Assembly: GCF_901472495.1 (NCBI RefSeq)
Contig: NZ_LR590469.1
Coordinates: 868,001 to 932,000, forward strand
Direction of reading: 5' to 3'
Length of the DNA: 64,000 nt
Origin: Yersinia enterocolitica subsp. enterocolitica
GTDB taxonomy: Bacteria > Pseudomonadota > Gammaproteobacteria > Enterobacterales > Enterobacteriaceae
Shown piece after piece: positions 42,291 to 51,614 of this stretch. The stretch's first letter is position 1. Every line of letters begins with the position of its first letter. A model generated the notes under the pieces. The model saw only the letters and a program-made list of their open reading frames with translations, made no database searches and was not told where the DNA came from. Made by a program: the position numbers and the translations under genes.

Positions 42291-44335
42291 AAGCGATTGT
42301 ATTTGCCTATCACGATATTGGCTGTATCGGCCTGAAAGCTCTTGTTGAAGCAGGTTACGATATTCAGGCAGTATTTACCCATACTGACTCACCCAATGAG
42401 AATCGCTTTTTCTCTTCTGTAGCCAGAGTGGCTGCGGATTTAGATTTACCCGTATTTGCGCCAGAAGATGTTAACCACCCGCTGTGGATTGAGCGTATTC
42501 AGCAATTACAGCCAGATATCATTTTCTCTTTCTATTATCGCAATATGCTTTGTGATGACATTTTGTCGTCGGCTCCGCGTGGAGGATTCAATTTACATGG
42601 GTCCTTATTACCGAAGTATCGCGGCCGGGCACCGATCAACTGGGTTTTGGTTAATGGTGAGACAGAGACGGGTGTAACCCTGCATCAGATGGTGAAAAAA
42701 GCGGATGCAGGACCGATTGTCGGGCAGCATAAAGTCATGATTAGTGGGAGCGATACGGCATTAACTTTGCATGCAAAAATGCGTGATGCTGCCAATGAAC
42801 TGCTGCGTGATTTGTTGCCGAAAATGAAAAATGCTTCATTGCCACTGGAGCCACAAAAAGAATCTAAAGCGAGCTATTTTGGTCGTCGTACGGCAGATGA
42901 TGGTGCAATTGATTGGCAGAAATCAGCATTAGCAATCAATAATTTGGTGCGCGCTGTAACAGAGCCTTATCCCGGTGCATTCAGCTATCTTGGACAACGT
43001 AAATTGATTATTTGGCGCTCGCGGCCACTCGATGTTGTCCATAGCAAGTTAGCCGGTACAGTGTTGTCAACATCTCCACTGGTTGTTGCATGTGGTGACG
43101 GTGCGCTGGAAATTATAACAGGGCAAGGCGAGGAGGGGCTATATGTTCAAGGGAGCCGCCTGGCACAAGAGATGGGAATTGTCACTGGTATCCGTCTAGG
43201 CAATAAACCAAGTCAGAAATTGAAAAGGCGCACACGCGTATTAATCTTGGGCGTAAATGGCTTCATTGGGAACCATTTAACTGAGCGTTTGTTACGCGAT
43301 AATCGCTATGAAGTTTATGGTTTAGATATTGGTTCTGATGCCATCTGCCGTTTTCTCGACAACCCAAATTTCCATTTTGTTGAGGGGGACATCAGTATTC
43401 ATTCCGAATGGATTGAATACCACATTAAAAAGTGTGACGTTATCTTACCTTTAGTTGCTATTGCGACCCCAATTGAATATACCCGAAATCCACTGCGAGT
43501 TTTCGAATTGGATTTTGAAGAAAACCTAAAAATTGTTCGTGATTGTGTTAAATACAATAAGCGTATTGTCTTCCCGTCGACGTCAGAAGTATATGGCATG
43601 TGTGATGATAAAGAATTCGATGAGGATAGTTCGCGGCTTATTGTTGGGCCAATCAATAAACAGCGTTGGATTTACTCGGTCTCCAAGCAATTGCTAGACC
43701 GTGTTATTTGGGCTTATGGCGCGAAAGAAAATCTGAAATTTACATTGTTCCGTCCATTCAATTGGATGGGGCCACGGTTGGATAACCTTGATGCCGCTCG
43801 TATTGGGAGTTCCCGCGCCATTACACAGCTCATTTTAAATCTGGTCGAAGGCTCGCCAATTAAACTTGTCGATGGTGGGGAGCAAAAGCGCTGCTTTACC
43901 GATATTCATGATGGCATCGAAGCACTGTTCCGTATTATTGAAAACCGTGATGGCGCTTGTGATGGGCAAATAATTAATATCGGTAACCCAACGAATGAAG
44001 CCAGTATTCGTGAGTTAGCTGAAATGCTATTAAGATGTTTTGAAAAGCATGAGTTACGCCATAATTTCCCGCCGTTCGCTGGTTTTAAGGATATTGAAAG
44101 TAGCGCATATTATGGAAAAGGTTATCAGGATGTGGAATACCGTACACCTAGTATCCGCAATGCGCGCCGTATTTTAGATTGGCAGCCAGAAATTGCTTTA
44201 GAGCAAACCGTCATGGAAACATTAGACTTCTTCCTACGTGGCGTCGTACTTGAACAAAATGTACTTGAACAAAATGTACTTGAGCAAAATGTCATTGAGC
44301 AAAGTAAAACCTCGAAGGATGAGCATCACGTATGA
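42287..44335 (+). CDS. arnA: Bifunctional UDP-Ara4N formyltransferase / UDP-glucuronate decarboxylase ArnA
   Basis: Supplies both the oxidative decarboxylation that starts Ara4N synthesis and the later N-formylation. N-terminal formyltransferase (about residues 1-305) with FNLHGSLLPKYRGRAPINW and KADAGPIVG. C-terminal SDR domain from about 316 with LILGVNGFIGNHLTE, PSTSEVYG and YSVSKQLLDR. The last 30 residues exceed the E. coli length and carry the repeated pentapeptide VLEQN, encoded by a 15-bp tandem repeat. Length is 682 residues. ATGA overlap with arnC. Confidence 0.96.
   Translation: MKAIVFAYHDIGCIGLKALVEAGYDIQAVFTHTDSPNENRFFSSVARVAADLDLPVFAPEDVNHPLWIERIQQLQPDIIFSFYYRNMLCDDILSSAPRGGFNLHGSLLPKYRGRAPINWVLVNGETETGVTLHQMVKKADAGPIVGQHKVMISGSDTALTLHAKMRDAANELLRDLLPKMKNASLPLEPQKESKASYFGRRTADDGAIDWQKSALAINNLVRAVTEPYPGAFSYLGQRKLIIWRSRPLDVVHSKLAGTVLSTSPLVVACGDGALEIITGQGEEGLYVQGSRLAQEMGIVTGIRLGNKPSQKLKRRTRVLILGVNGFIGNHLTERLLRDNRYEVYGLDIGSDAICRFLDNPNFHFVEGDISIHSEWIEYHIKKCDVILPLVAIATPIEYTRNPLRVFELDFEENLKIVRDCVKYNKRIVFPSTSEVYGMCDDKEFDEDSSRLIVGPINKQRWIYSVSKQLLDRVIWAYGAKENLKFTLFRPFNWMGPRLDNLDAARIGSSRAITQLILNLVEGSPIKLVDGGEQKRCFTDIHDGIEALFRIIENRDGACDGQIINIGNPTNEASIRELAEMLLRCFEKHELRHNFPPFAGFKDIESSAYYGKGYQDVEYRTPSIRNARRILDWQPEIALEQTVMETLDFFLRGVVLEQNVLEQNVLEQNVIEQSKTSKDEHHV
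44246..44305 (+). repeat. 15-bp tandem repeat at the end of arnA
   Basis: Four units of GTACTTGAACAAAAT at 44246-44260, 44261-44275, 44276-44290 and 44291-44305; the first two are identical and the last is diverged. They encode VLEQN three times and then VIEQS, in frame. Confidence 0.95.
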
Positions 44336-45234
44336 AGCAAGTTGGCCTAAGGATTGATGTAGATACCTACCGAGGAACCAAGGAAGGTGTGCCATCATTG
44401 CTTGCTGTTCTGGAAAAACATGATATTAGTGCCAGCTTTTTTTTCAGTGTTGGGCCGGACAATATGGGGCGCCATTTATGGCGTCTTTTCCGGCCTCGTT
44501 TTTTGTGGAAAATGCTGCGTTCTAATGCTGCCTCACTTTATGGTTGGGATATTTTGCTGGCAGGCACTGCGTGGCCGGGTAAGCAAATCGCCAAAGACTT
44601 TGGGCCACTGATGAAAGCGACATTACAAGCGGGTCATGAAGTGGGCTTACACGCCTGGGATCATCAGGGCTGGCAAGCTAAAGTGGCAACGTGGTCAGAA
44701 CAGCAATTAACCGAGCAGGTGCAATTGGGCATTGATGCATTACAACATAGCATTCAGCAGCCGGTGACCTGTTCTGCGGCGGCTGGTTGGCGAGCTGATG
44801 AACGCGTTCTGGCGGTTAAACAGTTGTTCTCTTTCAGCTATAACAGTGATTGTCGTGGTACTCATCCTTTTCGTCCATTATTACCTGATGGTAGCATTGG
44901 AAGTGTACAAATCCCTGTCACTTTACCCACTTATGACGAAGTTGTTGGTAGCGAAGTTCGGACCGAAGATTTTAATAACTTCATCATAAATGCCATTTCG
45001 CACGACAACGGTGTGCCGGTTTACACCATTCATGCCGAGGTTGAGGGGATGTCACAGGCATTAATGTTCGATCAATTATTAGTCATGGCAAAAGAGCGCG
45101 GTATTCAATTTTGTGCTCTTGGTTCGTTACTGCCCAAGAATCTGGATTCACTGCCTGTCGGGAAAGTGGTTCGAGCTGCCTTCCCTGGTCGAGAGGGGTG
45201 GTTAGGGTGTCAGTCTGCGTTAGAGGATGCGTAA
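44332..45234 (+). CDS. arnD: 4-deoxy-4-formamido-L-arabinose-phosphoundecaprenol deformylase ArnD
   Basis: Polysaccharide-deacetylase (NodB)-type enzyme that removes the formyl group from undecaprenyl-linked Ara4N. Motifs: RIDVDTYRGTKEGVPSLL (metal-binding Asp), HEVGLHAWDHQGWQ (metal-binding His pair) and SAAAGWRADERVL. Length is 300 residues. It overlaps arnA by four bases (ATGA) and ends TAATG into arnT. Confidence 0.96.
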   Translation: MKQVGLRIDVDTYRGTKEGVPSLLAVLEKHDISASFFFSVGPDNMGRHLWRLFRPRFLWKMLRSNAASLYGWDILLAGTAWPGKQIAKDFGPLMKATLQAGHEVGLHAWDHQGWQAKVATWSEQQLTEQVQLGIDALQHSIQQPVTCSAAAGWRADERVLAVKQLFSFSYNSDCRGTHPFRPLLPDGSIGSVQIPVTLPTYDEVVGSEVRTEDFNNFIINAISHDNGVPVYTIHAEVEGMSQALMFDQLLVMAKERGIQFCALGSLLPKNLDSLPVGKVVRAAFPGREGWLGCQSALEDA

Positions 45235-46898
45235 TGAAGCTGTTAAAAGGAAGTGGCGCTGCGCTGCTGGCACTGTTTTTTGCACTGGTTTACCTATTAC
45301 CCATTAATAGCCGTTTATTATGGCAACCAGATGAAACACGATACGCTGAGATAAGCCGGGAAATGTTACAGCGTGGTGACTGGGTAGTGCCACATTTGCT
45401 GGGGATTCGATATTTTGAAAAACCCATCGCGGGATATTGGTTTAATAATATTAGTCAGTGGATTTTTGGTGATACTAATTTCGCTGTAAGATTCGGTTCA
45501 ATATTCAGTACTGCACTGAGTGCCGTATTCGTTTATTGGCTGGCAACGTTATTATGGCGTAATCGCTCCACCTCATTTTTAGCGGCATTAATTTATCTCT
45601 CCATGTTATTGGTATTTAGTATTGGTTCTTATGCCGTACTGGATCCGATGATTTCATTGTGGCTAACCGCTTCAATGGTCTGTTTTTATCTCACGCTACG
45701 AGCAGAAACGGCGAAACAAAAAATAGGAGCCTATCTTCTCCTCGGTTTAGCTTGCGGTATGGGGTTTATGACCAAGGGCTTTTTGGCCTTAGCGGTACCG
45801 GTTATTTCGGTATTGCCGATCGTCATTCAGCAAAAAAGGGTAAAAGAACTCATTATTTTTGGCCCAATAGCTATTGTAGGGGCTGTGATATTGAGTTTGC
45901 CTTGGGCATTAGCGATTGCTCAACGCGAGCCTGACTTTTGGCATTATTTTTTCTGGGTTGAACATATTCAGCGATTTGCCGAGAAGGACGCTCAACATAA
46001 AGCGCCTATTTGGTATTACTTGCCTATTTTATGCCTTGGAGTCCTGCCGTGGTTGGGGTTATTACCAGCGGCCCTACTTAAAGGATGGCGCGAACGGGTT
46101 GCCAGGCCGGAGCTATTCTTTTTGCTCAGTTGGGTGCTAATGCCGCTGATATTCTTCAGTGTCGCCAAAGGGAAGCTTCCGACATATATTCTACCTTGTA
46201 TGGCACCGTTATCTTTATTGATGGCGGCCTATGCCACCGATTGTGCCAATAAAATGCATATGCGTGCATTAAAGGTTAATGGTGCGATAAACCTTATTTT
46301 TGGATTTATCTGCGCGCTGGCTATTTTAGTTATTGGTATGGGGTGGGTAGGGCATTTGGTGGCTTATGGGCCACAAGAGCATCAAAAAGTTATTCTTGCG
46401 ACAATTGCTTTTGCTGGGTGGGGCATAGTCGGTTTTGCAACAATGCGAAATAACGCTCGTCATTGGCACTGGGCTGCGGCTTGCCCATTACTGTTTATAT
46501 TGCTTGTCGGCTATCTTATCCCACAACAGGTTATTGACTCCAAACAGCCACAAAATTTCATTCAAAATAATTTTAATGAGCTTAGCAGCAGCCGTTATGT
46601 GGCGACAGACAGTGTCGGTGTCGCAGCTGGATTGGCGTGGGAGCTGAAACGTAGTGATATCTTGATGTTCAGCGAGAAGGGTGAGTTATCTTATGGGCTG
46701 AATTATGCCGACAGTGGAGATCACTACATAAGTGCACAAGATTTTAGCGACTGGCTGGTTCATGCGAGGCAGAAAGGTGATGTCTCGTTGGTGATTCAAT
46801 TATCTCGTAATGAAAAAATACCGGATAGTCTACCAGCAGCAGATAAGGTTAGCCTGATGAATCGCCTGGCACTTTTGTGGTACAAGAAAACACCATGA
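45234..46898 (+). CDS. arnT: Lipid A Ara4N transferase ArnT
   Basis: Inner-membrane GT83 glycosyltransferase that attaches L-Ara4N to lipid A phosphates on the periplasmic side and gives resistance to cationic peptides such as polymyxin. The start at 45234 (MKLLKGSGAALLALFFALVY) overlaps the arnD stop and gives 554 residues. WQPDETRYAEISREML carries the conserved acidic residue in the first periplasmic loop. About 12 membrane segments precede a periplasmic C-terminal domain. Confidence 0.96.
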   Translation: MKLLKGSGAALLALFFALVYLLPINSRLLWQPDETRYAEISREMLQRGDWVVPHLLGIRYFEKPIAGYWFNNISQWIFGDTNFAVRFGSIFSTALSAVFVYWLATLLWRNRSTSFLAALIYLSMLLVFSIGSYAVLDPMISLWLTASMVCFYLTLRAETAKQKIGAYLLLGLACGMGFMTKGFLALAVPVISVLPIVIQQKRVKELIIFGPIAIVGAVILSLPWALAIAQREPDFWHYFFWVEHIQRFAEKDAQHKAPIWYYLPILCLGVLPWLGLLPAALLKGWRERVARPELFFLLSWVLMPLIFFSVAKGKLPTYILPCMAPLSLLMAAYATDCANKMHMRALKVNGAINLIFGFICALAILVIGMGWVGHLVAYGPQEHQKVILATIAFAGWGIVGFATMRNNARHWHWAAACPLLFILLVGYLIPQQVIDSKQPQNFIQNNFNELSSSRYVATDSVGVAAGLAWELKRSDILMFSEKGELSYGLNYADSGDHYISAQDFSDWLVHARQKGDVSLVIQLSRNEKIPDSLPAADKVSLMNRLALLWYKKTP

Positions 46899-47239
46899 CA
46901 AGCTATTTGTTATTGATAACAGTCAGTTTATTGACTTGTGCTGGGCAGTTGTGCCAGAAGCAAGCTGCGCAATCTTGGGCTTTGCCACAACACTATCGGC
47001 TAGCTCCAACATTGCGCTGGCTTGCTAGCGCCGTGGTGTTACTCGGTTTAGGGATGTTGCTGTGGTTACGTTTATTGCAACATTTACCTCTGAGTGTTGC
47101 TTATCCGATCCTCAGCTTTAATTTTGTGCTGGTCACTTTGGCTGCCCAATTTTTTTACGGTGAGCAAGCAACTTCTCGTCATTGGTTAGGGATTGCTTCC
47201 ATTATGTTTGGCATTCTTTTGATTAGTTGGCATCTATGA
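46895..47239 (+). CDS. arnE: Undecaprenyl-phosphate-Ara4N flippase subunit ArnE
   Basis: A 114-residue small EamA/DMT-type membrane protein with four helices. With ArnF it flips undecaprenyl-phosphate-Ara4N to the periplasmic face. Start MTSYLLLITVSLLTCAGQL with an ATGA overlap to arnT. Family parts: LRLLQHLPLSVAYPILSFNF and WLGIASIMFGILLISW. Confidence 0.93.
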   Translation: MTSYLLLITVSLLTCAGQLCQKQAAQSWALPQHYRLAPTLRWLASAVVLLGLGMLLWLRLLQHLPLSVAYPILSFNFVLVTLAAQFFYGEQATSRHWLGIASIMFGILLISWHL

Positions 47240-47622
47240 AAGGGTACGGGTGGGGAATTGGAAGTGTAGTGCTGGTGACCGTTGCCCAATTAATACTCAA
47301 GTGGGGCATGATGAATACGCCATTAATGTCATTGGCCGATATTAATGGGCAATTCGTTTTCAATCATTTGCCACAATTTATTGCAGTGATTTGTGGATTG
47401 GCGGGATATGCTTTATCAATGTTATGTTGGTTTTTTGCACTAAGATATTTGCCGCTTAATCGCGCTTATCCACTATTGAGCCTCAGTTATGCGTTGGTCT
47501 ATTTAGGTGCAGTATCTTTGCCGTGGTTCAGTGAATCTGCAACTTTACTGAAAACATTAGGTGCGGGTTTTATTCTGTTGGGAATATGGCTGATTAATAC
47601 AAAACCAATCGCAAAAGATTAG
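47236..47622 (+). CDS. arnF: Undecaprenyl-phosphate-Ara4N flippase subunit ArnF
   Basis: Partner of ArnE, 128 residues, four membrane helices. The start MKGYGWGIGSVVLV overlaps the arnE stop by four bases (ATGA). LILKWGMMNTPL and FFALRYLPLNRAYPLLSLSY are typical. Last gene of the arn operon; no pmrD-like gene follows. Confidence 0.93.
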   Translation: MKGYGWGIGSVVLVTVAQLILKWGMMNTPLMSLADINGQFVFNHLPQFIAVICGLAGYALSMLCWFFALRYLPLNRAYPLLSLSYALVYLGAVSLPWFSESATLLKTLGAGFILLGIWLINTKPIAKD

Positions 47623-47794
47623 TCTGGTTGCTGAGAGATTCACATTAAGAGATAGTCCGTTGGCGTTGTCGCGGCATAATCCACAGGAATACTCTTAGGC
47701 ACGATAAGCCCTTTACTCACAGAGTCATTAATAGCTATTATCCGTCTGAATCAAATCTATTATCTCATTCATATAACTTGTCTTTTCCTGACTC

Positions 47795-47813
47795 GATAGC
47801 TAAATTAGCTATC
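47795..47813. promoter_or_regulatory. Perfect 9-bp dyad upstream of nlpC
   Basis: GATAGCTAA and TTAGCTATC separated by one base, 70 bases before the nlpC start. TTTGGTGAATT is also repeated directly at about 47845 and 47871. Function is unknown. Confidence 0.4.
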
Positions 47814-47883
47814 AGATGTCGTGCATTAGCGCATAGCTAATTGTTTGGTGAATTGGCAAAGCCTTATCTTTGGTGAATTATCG

Positions 47884-48348
47884 ATGCGGATACGTTTCTG
47901 GATCTTTCTGGTCAGCATGATCCTCGCCGGCTGTAGCAGCCATGCCCCGACACCAAGTGGTCACTTGTCTGATTCTATTGTAGTGGTTGCCAAACTGAAT
48001 GAACAACTGCGCCAATGGGAAGGCACACCCTATCGGAATGGGGGGCTGGATCAACGTGGCGTTGATTGTTCTGGTTTTGTATATCGCACATTCCGCGATC
48101 GTTTTGATATGCAATTACCCCGTACTACTGTCGCACAAACCACCTTAGGAACAAAAGTTTCCCGCGATGAACTCATGCCGGGTGATCTCGTATTCTTCAA
48201 AACCGGCAGTGGCCAGAATGGGTTGCACGTTGGTATTTACGATACTAATGATGAGTTTATTCATGCTTCAACGAGCAAAGGTGTCATTCGTTCATCGCTG
48301 GAGAATGTTTACTGGAAACGGGTGTATTGGCAAGCACGCCGAATGTAA
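47884..48348 (+). CDS. nlpC: NlpC/P60 family lipoprotein
   Basis: Probable cell-wall peptidase of the NlpC/P60 family. Lipoprotein signal with lipobox LAGC (Cys17). Catalytic Cys62 in GVDCSGFVYRTF, the catalytic His in GLHVGIYD and the third polar residue, His, in EFIHASTSKGV. Length is 154 residues, equal to E. coli NlpC, which also follows the btu genes. The start at 47884 was preferred to one 13 codons earlier because it gives the signal peptide directly. Confidence 0.93.
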   Translation: MRIRFWIFLVSMILAGCSSHAPTPSGHLSDSIVVVAKLNEQLRQWEGTPYRNGGLDQRGVDCSGFVYRTFRDRFDMQLPRTTVAQTTLGTKVSRDELMPGDLVFFKTGSGQNGLHVGIYDTNDEFIHASTSKGVIRSSLENVYWKRVYWQARRM

Positions 48349-48361
48349 AGCTACACTCTTC

Positions 48362-48946
48362 GTCCTTGAAGCCGCAGGGGTGTTAGCTGCGTTCACGCAC
48401 CCGAATCACTGACTTGTGTCAGCTCACCGGGATTTGCTCACTTGCTGCCTACCTGCAACTCCAATGACTTTGAGTGAGGGGGATGTCCTTGAAGCCGCAG
48501 GGGTGTTAGCTGCGTTCACGCACCCGAATCACTGACTTGTGTCAGCTCACCGGGATTTGCTCACTTGCTGCCTACCTGCAACTCCAATGACTTTGAGTGA
48601 GGGGGATGTCCTTGAAGCCGCAGGGGTGTTAGCTGCGTTCACGCACCCGAATCACTGACTTGTGTCAGCTCACCGGGATTTGCTCACTGCTGCCTACCTG
48701 CAACTCCAATGACTTTGAGTGAGGGGGATGTCCTTGAAGCCGCAGGGGTGTTAGCTGCGTTCACGCACTCGAATCACTGACTGATGTCAGCTCATCGGGA
48801 TTAATGAACCTCATGCTTGAGGTTCACCCTACGGGCTAGCATCAATGCTGTTCAAATCGATTCCCGACCGATTTGTTGCTCACTTGCTGCCTACCTGCAA
48901 CTCCAATGACTGTGAGAAGTAGTATTACTCTTGAAACCGCAGAAAG
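48362..48946 (+). repeat. Four tandem copies of a 123-bp palindromic repeat
   Basis: Units begin GTCCTTGAAGCCGCAGGGG at 48362, 48485, 48608 and 48730, so the period is 123, 123 and 122 bases. The first three are almost identical. The fourth has small changes and an extra segment of about 70 bases (about 48803-48874) made of two hairpins (GAACCTC/GAGGTTC and CAAATCG/CGATTTG). The unit is the reverse complement of the element between trpC and trpB. The array fills the gap between nlpC and lplA. Confidence 0.95.
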
Positions 48947-49039
48947 TTAGCCATTCTAACTCTCATTCCCTCGATCTAAAGATATCTATGCAGGTTATGT
49001 TATCTTAGTGGCTGCTTAATTTGGTTCGGAGCCGCGTTT

Positions 49040-50056
49040 ATGTCATCCCTTCGGTTACTCATTTCTGATTCTTACGATCCCTGGTTCAATCTGGCTGTAG
49101 AAGAGTGCATTTTCCGCCAAATGTCGCCAGATCAACGGGTTCTCTTTTTGTGGCGCAATGCCGATACCGTGGTGATAGGGCGTGCTCAAAACCCATGGAA
49201 AGAGTGTAATACTCGGCGTATGGAGCAAGACGGAGTGAAGTTGGCTCGGCGTAGTAGTGGCGGCGGGGCGGTATTCCATGATCTAGGCAATACCTGTTTC
49301 ACCTTTATGGCCGGTAAACCTGAATATGATAAAACGATATCGACTCAAATTATTCTGAATGCTTTGGCATCGCTTGGTATTCAGGCGACAGCATCGGGTC
49401 GTAATGACTTGGTGGTGATTAAGGATGATGGTGAGCGCAAAGTTTCTGGCTCCGCTTATAAAGAAACCAAAGATCGTGGTTTTCATCATGGGACGTTATT
49501 GCTCAATGCCGACCTCAATCGTCTTGCTGATTACCTCAATCCCGACCCAAAAAAATTGCAAGCCAAAGGCATCACGTCAGTACGGTCGCGGGTGACTAAC
49601 CTGGTTGAACTGTTGCCGGGAATTAACCACGAAAAAATCTGTGCCGCTATTGAGCAAGCATTCTTCAATTATTACGATGAAAAAGTTTTCGCAGAAATCA
49701 TCTCGCCACAAGCATTGCCAGATCTGCCCGGTTTCGCCGAACAATTCGCTAAACAAAGTAGCTGGGAGTGGAACTTTGGTCAGGCACCCGCGTTTAGCCA
49801 TCTTGTCGATACCCGCTTTGTCTGGGGCGGAATTGAACTCCATTTTGATGTTTTGCACGGTGCCATTGACCGCTGCCAAATATTTAGCGACAGCTTGAAC
49901 CCAGCCCCGCTGGAGGCGCTGGCCGAACGATTACAAGGCGTGGAATATCGTCCTGCTGCTATTGATGCGGTTTGTTTGCAATTAAGCGATGATTTTCCTG
50001 AATCACAAGCTGAACTGCTACAAGTTCAATGCTGGCTAGCGGAGGTATTACGCTAA
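49040..50056 (+). CDS. lplA: Lipoate-protein ligase A
   Basis: Attaches free lipoate to the E2 subunits of 2-oxoacid dehydrogenases and the glycine cleavage H protein. Motifs: the lipoate-binding loop ARRSSGGGAVFHDLGN, GRNDLVV and VSGSAYKETKDRGFHHGTLL (adenylate-contacting Lys). Both the catalytic and the C-terminal accessory domain are present (338 residues). Its stop overlaps the selO start as TAATG. Confidence 0.95.
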   Translation: MSSLRLLISDSYDPWFNLAVEECIFRQMSPDQRVLFLWRNADTVVIGRAQNPWKECNTRRMEQDGVKLARRSSGGGAVFHDLGNTCFTFMAGKPEYDKTISTQIILNALASLGIQATASGRNDLVVIKDDGERKVSGSAYKETKDRGFHHGTLLLNADLNRLADYLNPDPKKLQAKGITSVRSRVTNLVELLPGINHEKICAAIEQAFFNYYDEKVFAEIISPQALPDLPGFAEQFAKQSSWEWNFGQAPAFSHLVDTRFVWGGIELHFDVLHGAIDRCQIFSDSLNPAPLEALAERLQGVEYRPAAIDAVCLQLSDDFPESQAELLQVQCWLAEVLR

Positions 50057-51555
50057 TGTCATCCTTAAATATCACGGCTGCTAATGAGGGTTCTGGCGCT
50101 GAGCTTGATAACTCACCGCAATTTAGTAACAGCTATGGGCAGCAATTGAGTGGTTTTTATACTCATTTGCCGCCGACACCGTTAAAAGGGGCGCGCCTGC
50201 TCTATCATAGTGAGCCACTTGCCAGGGAACTAGAGCTTGATACCAGTTGGTTCAGTGACCCGAAAGCCGCAGTATGGGCAGGTGAAATGTTGTTGCCGGG
50301 TATGGAGCCTTTGGCACAAGTGTATAGCGGGCACCAGTTTGGTCAGTGGGCTGGGCAACTTGGCGATGGGCGTGGCATTTTACTCGGGGAACAAAAACTC
50401 AGTGATGGCCGCCATATGGACTGGCATTTGAAAGGTGCAGGTTTAACGCCTTATTCCCGTATGGGGGATGGGCGGGCGGTATTGCGCTCCGTCGTGCGCG
50501 AATTTTTGGCCTCTGAAGCACTACACCATTTAGGGGTTCCTACCAGCCGTGCGTTGACCATAGTGACCAGCGACCATCCGGTTTATCGCGAACAAGCGGA
50601 GAGAGGAGCAATGCTACTGCGCGTAGCTGAAAGCCATGTGCGTTTTGGTCATTTCGAGCATTTTTACTACCGGCAGCAACCGGCCCAAGTCAAACAACTT
50701 GCTGATTATGTTATCGCACGGCACTGGCCACAGTGGGTCGGGCTAGAGGAATGTTACTTGCTGTGGTTTACTGATGTGGTTAAGCGCACGGCGCGGCTAA
50801 TGGCGCATTGGCAAACCATCGGTTTTGCTCATGGTGTGATGAATACCGACAATATGTCGATACTTGGCATTACCATGGATTATGGCCCATTCGGCTTTCT
50901 TGATGATTATGTACCCGATTATATCTGTAACCACTCCGATCATCAGGGGCGTTATGCTTTCGATAATCAGCCAGCGGTTGCGCTATGGAATTTGCACCGG
51001 CTGGGGCAAGCCCTGTCTGGTTTGCTCTCAACGGCGCAATTACAACAGGCGCTGGAAGCTTATGAGCCAGAATTAATGGCGGCTTACGGTCAGCAAATGC
51101 GCGCTAAATTAGGATTTTCCGACAGTGATAGTCAGGATAATGACTTATTGACCGGGTTATTAAGTTTGATGATCAAAGAAGGGCGCGATTATACCCGTAC
51201 CTTCCGCTTGTTAAGTGAAGTGGAAACACATTCCGCGTTATCGCCGTTACGAGATGACTTTATCGACAGAGCCGCTTTCGACAGTTGGTATAGTCGTTAT
51301 CGGGCACGTTTGCAGCAAGAGCAAATTGATGATGCGCAGCGTCAGCAAGCCATGAGAGCGGTGAATCCTAAATATATATTACGCAATTATTTGGCGCAGC
51401 TTGCCATCGATCAGGCAGAAAAAGATGATATTCAGCCCTTACAGCGTTTACATCAGGCTTTGCAGCAGCCTTTTGCTGAACAACCTGAACTCAATGACTT
51501 AGCCGCATTGCCACCGGACTGGGGGAAACATCTGGAAATTTCTTGCTCCAGTTAA
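50056..51555 (+). CDS. selO: Protein adenylyltransferase SelO (YdiU)
   Basis: Pseudokinase-fold enzyme that transfers AMP to proteins; in E. coli it is YdiU. Motifs: PLAQVYSGHQFGQWAGQLGDG, LKGAGLTPYSRMGDGRAVLR, FAHGVMNTDNMSILGITMDYG (metal-binding Asn and Asp) and FLDDYVPDYICNHSD. The start at 50056 (MSSLNITAAN) is coupled to lplA, giving 499 residues, about 20 more than E. coli. The final residues are SCSS, so the conserved Cys-containing C-terminus is kept. Confidence 0.95.
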   Translation: MSSLNITAANEGSGAELDNSPQFSNSYGQQLSGFYTHLPPTPLKGARLLYHSEPLARELELDTSWFSDPKAAVWAGEMLLPGMEPLAQVYSGHQFGQWAGQLGDGRGILLGEQKLSDGRHMDWHLKGAGLTPYSRMGDGRAVLRSVVREFLASEALHHLGVPTSRALTIVTSDHPVYREQAERGAMLLRVAESHVRFGHFEHFYYRQQPAQVKQLADYVIARHWPQWVGLEECYLLWFTDVVKRTARLMAHWQTIGFAHGVMNTDNMSILGITMDYGPFGFLDDYVPDYICNHSDHQGRYAFDNQPAVALWNLHRLGQALSGLLSTAQLQQALEAYEPELMAAYGQQMRAKLGFSDSDSQDNDLLTGLLSLMIKEGRDYTRTFRLLSEVETHSALSPLRDDFIDRAAFDSWYSRYRARLQQEQIDDAQRQQAMRAVNPKYILRNYLAQLAIDQAEKDDIQPLQRLHQALQQPFAEQPELNDLAALPPDWGKHLEISCSS

Positions 51556-51565
51556 TCAGTATGAG

Positions 51566-51588
51566 GGGCGGGGATTGTGCCCCCGCCG
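51566..51588. terminator. GC-rich hairpin between selO and hemT
   Basis: GGCGGGG and CCCCGCC arms around a short ATTGTG loop, between the convergent genes. There is no T-run, so it may be an inefficient terminator or an RNA-stabilising hairpin. Confidence 0.5.
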
Positions 51589-51614
51589 CCATCACTCTTA
51601 AGGGCAGCTTCACA

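Noticed and set aside
48362..48946. CRISPR array
   Set aside because: Units of 123 bases abut directly without unique spacers, and no cas gene is near; this is a tandem intergenic repeat.
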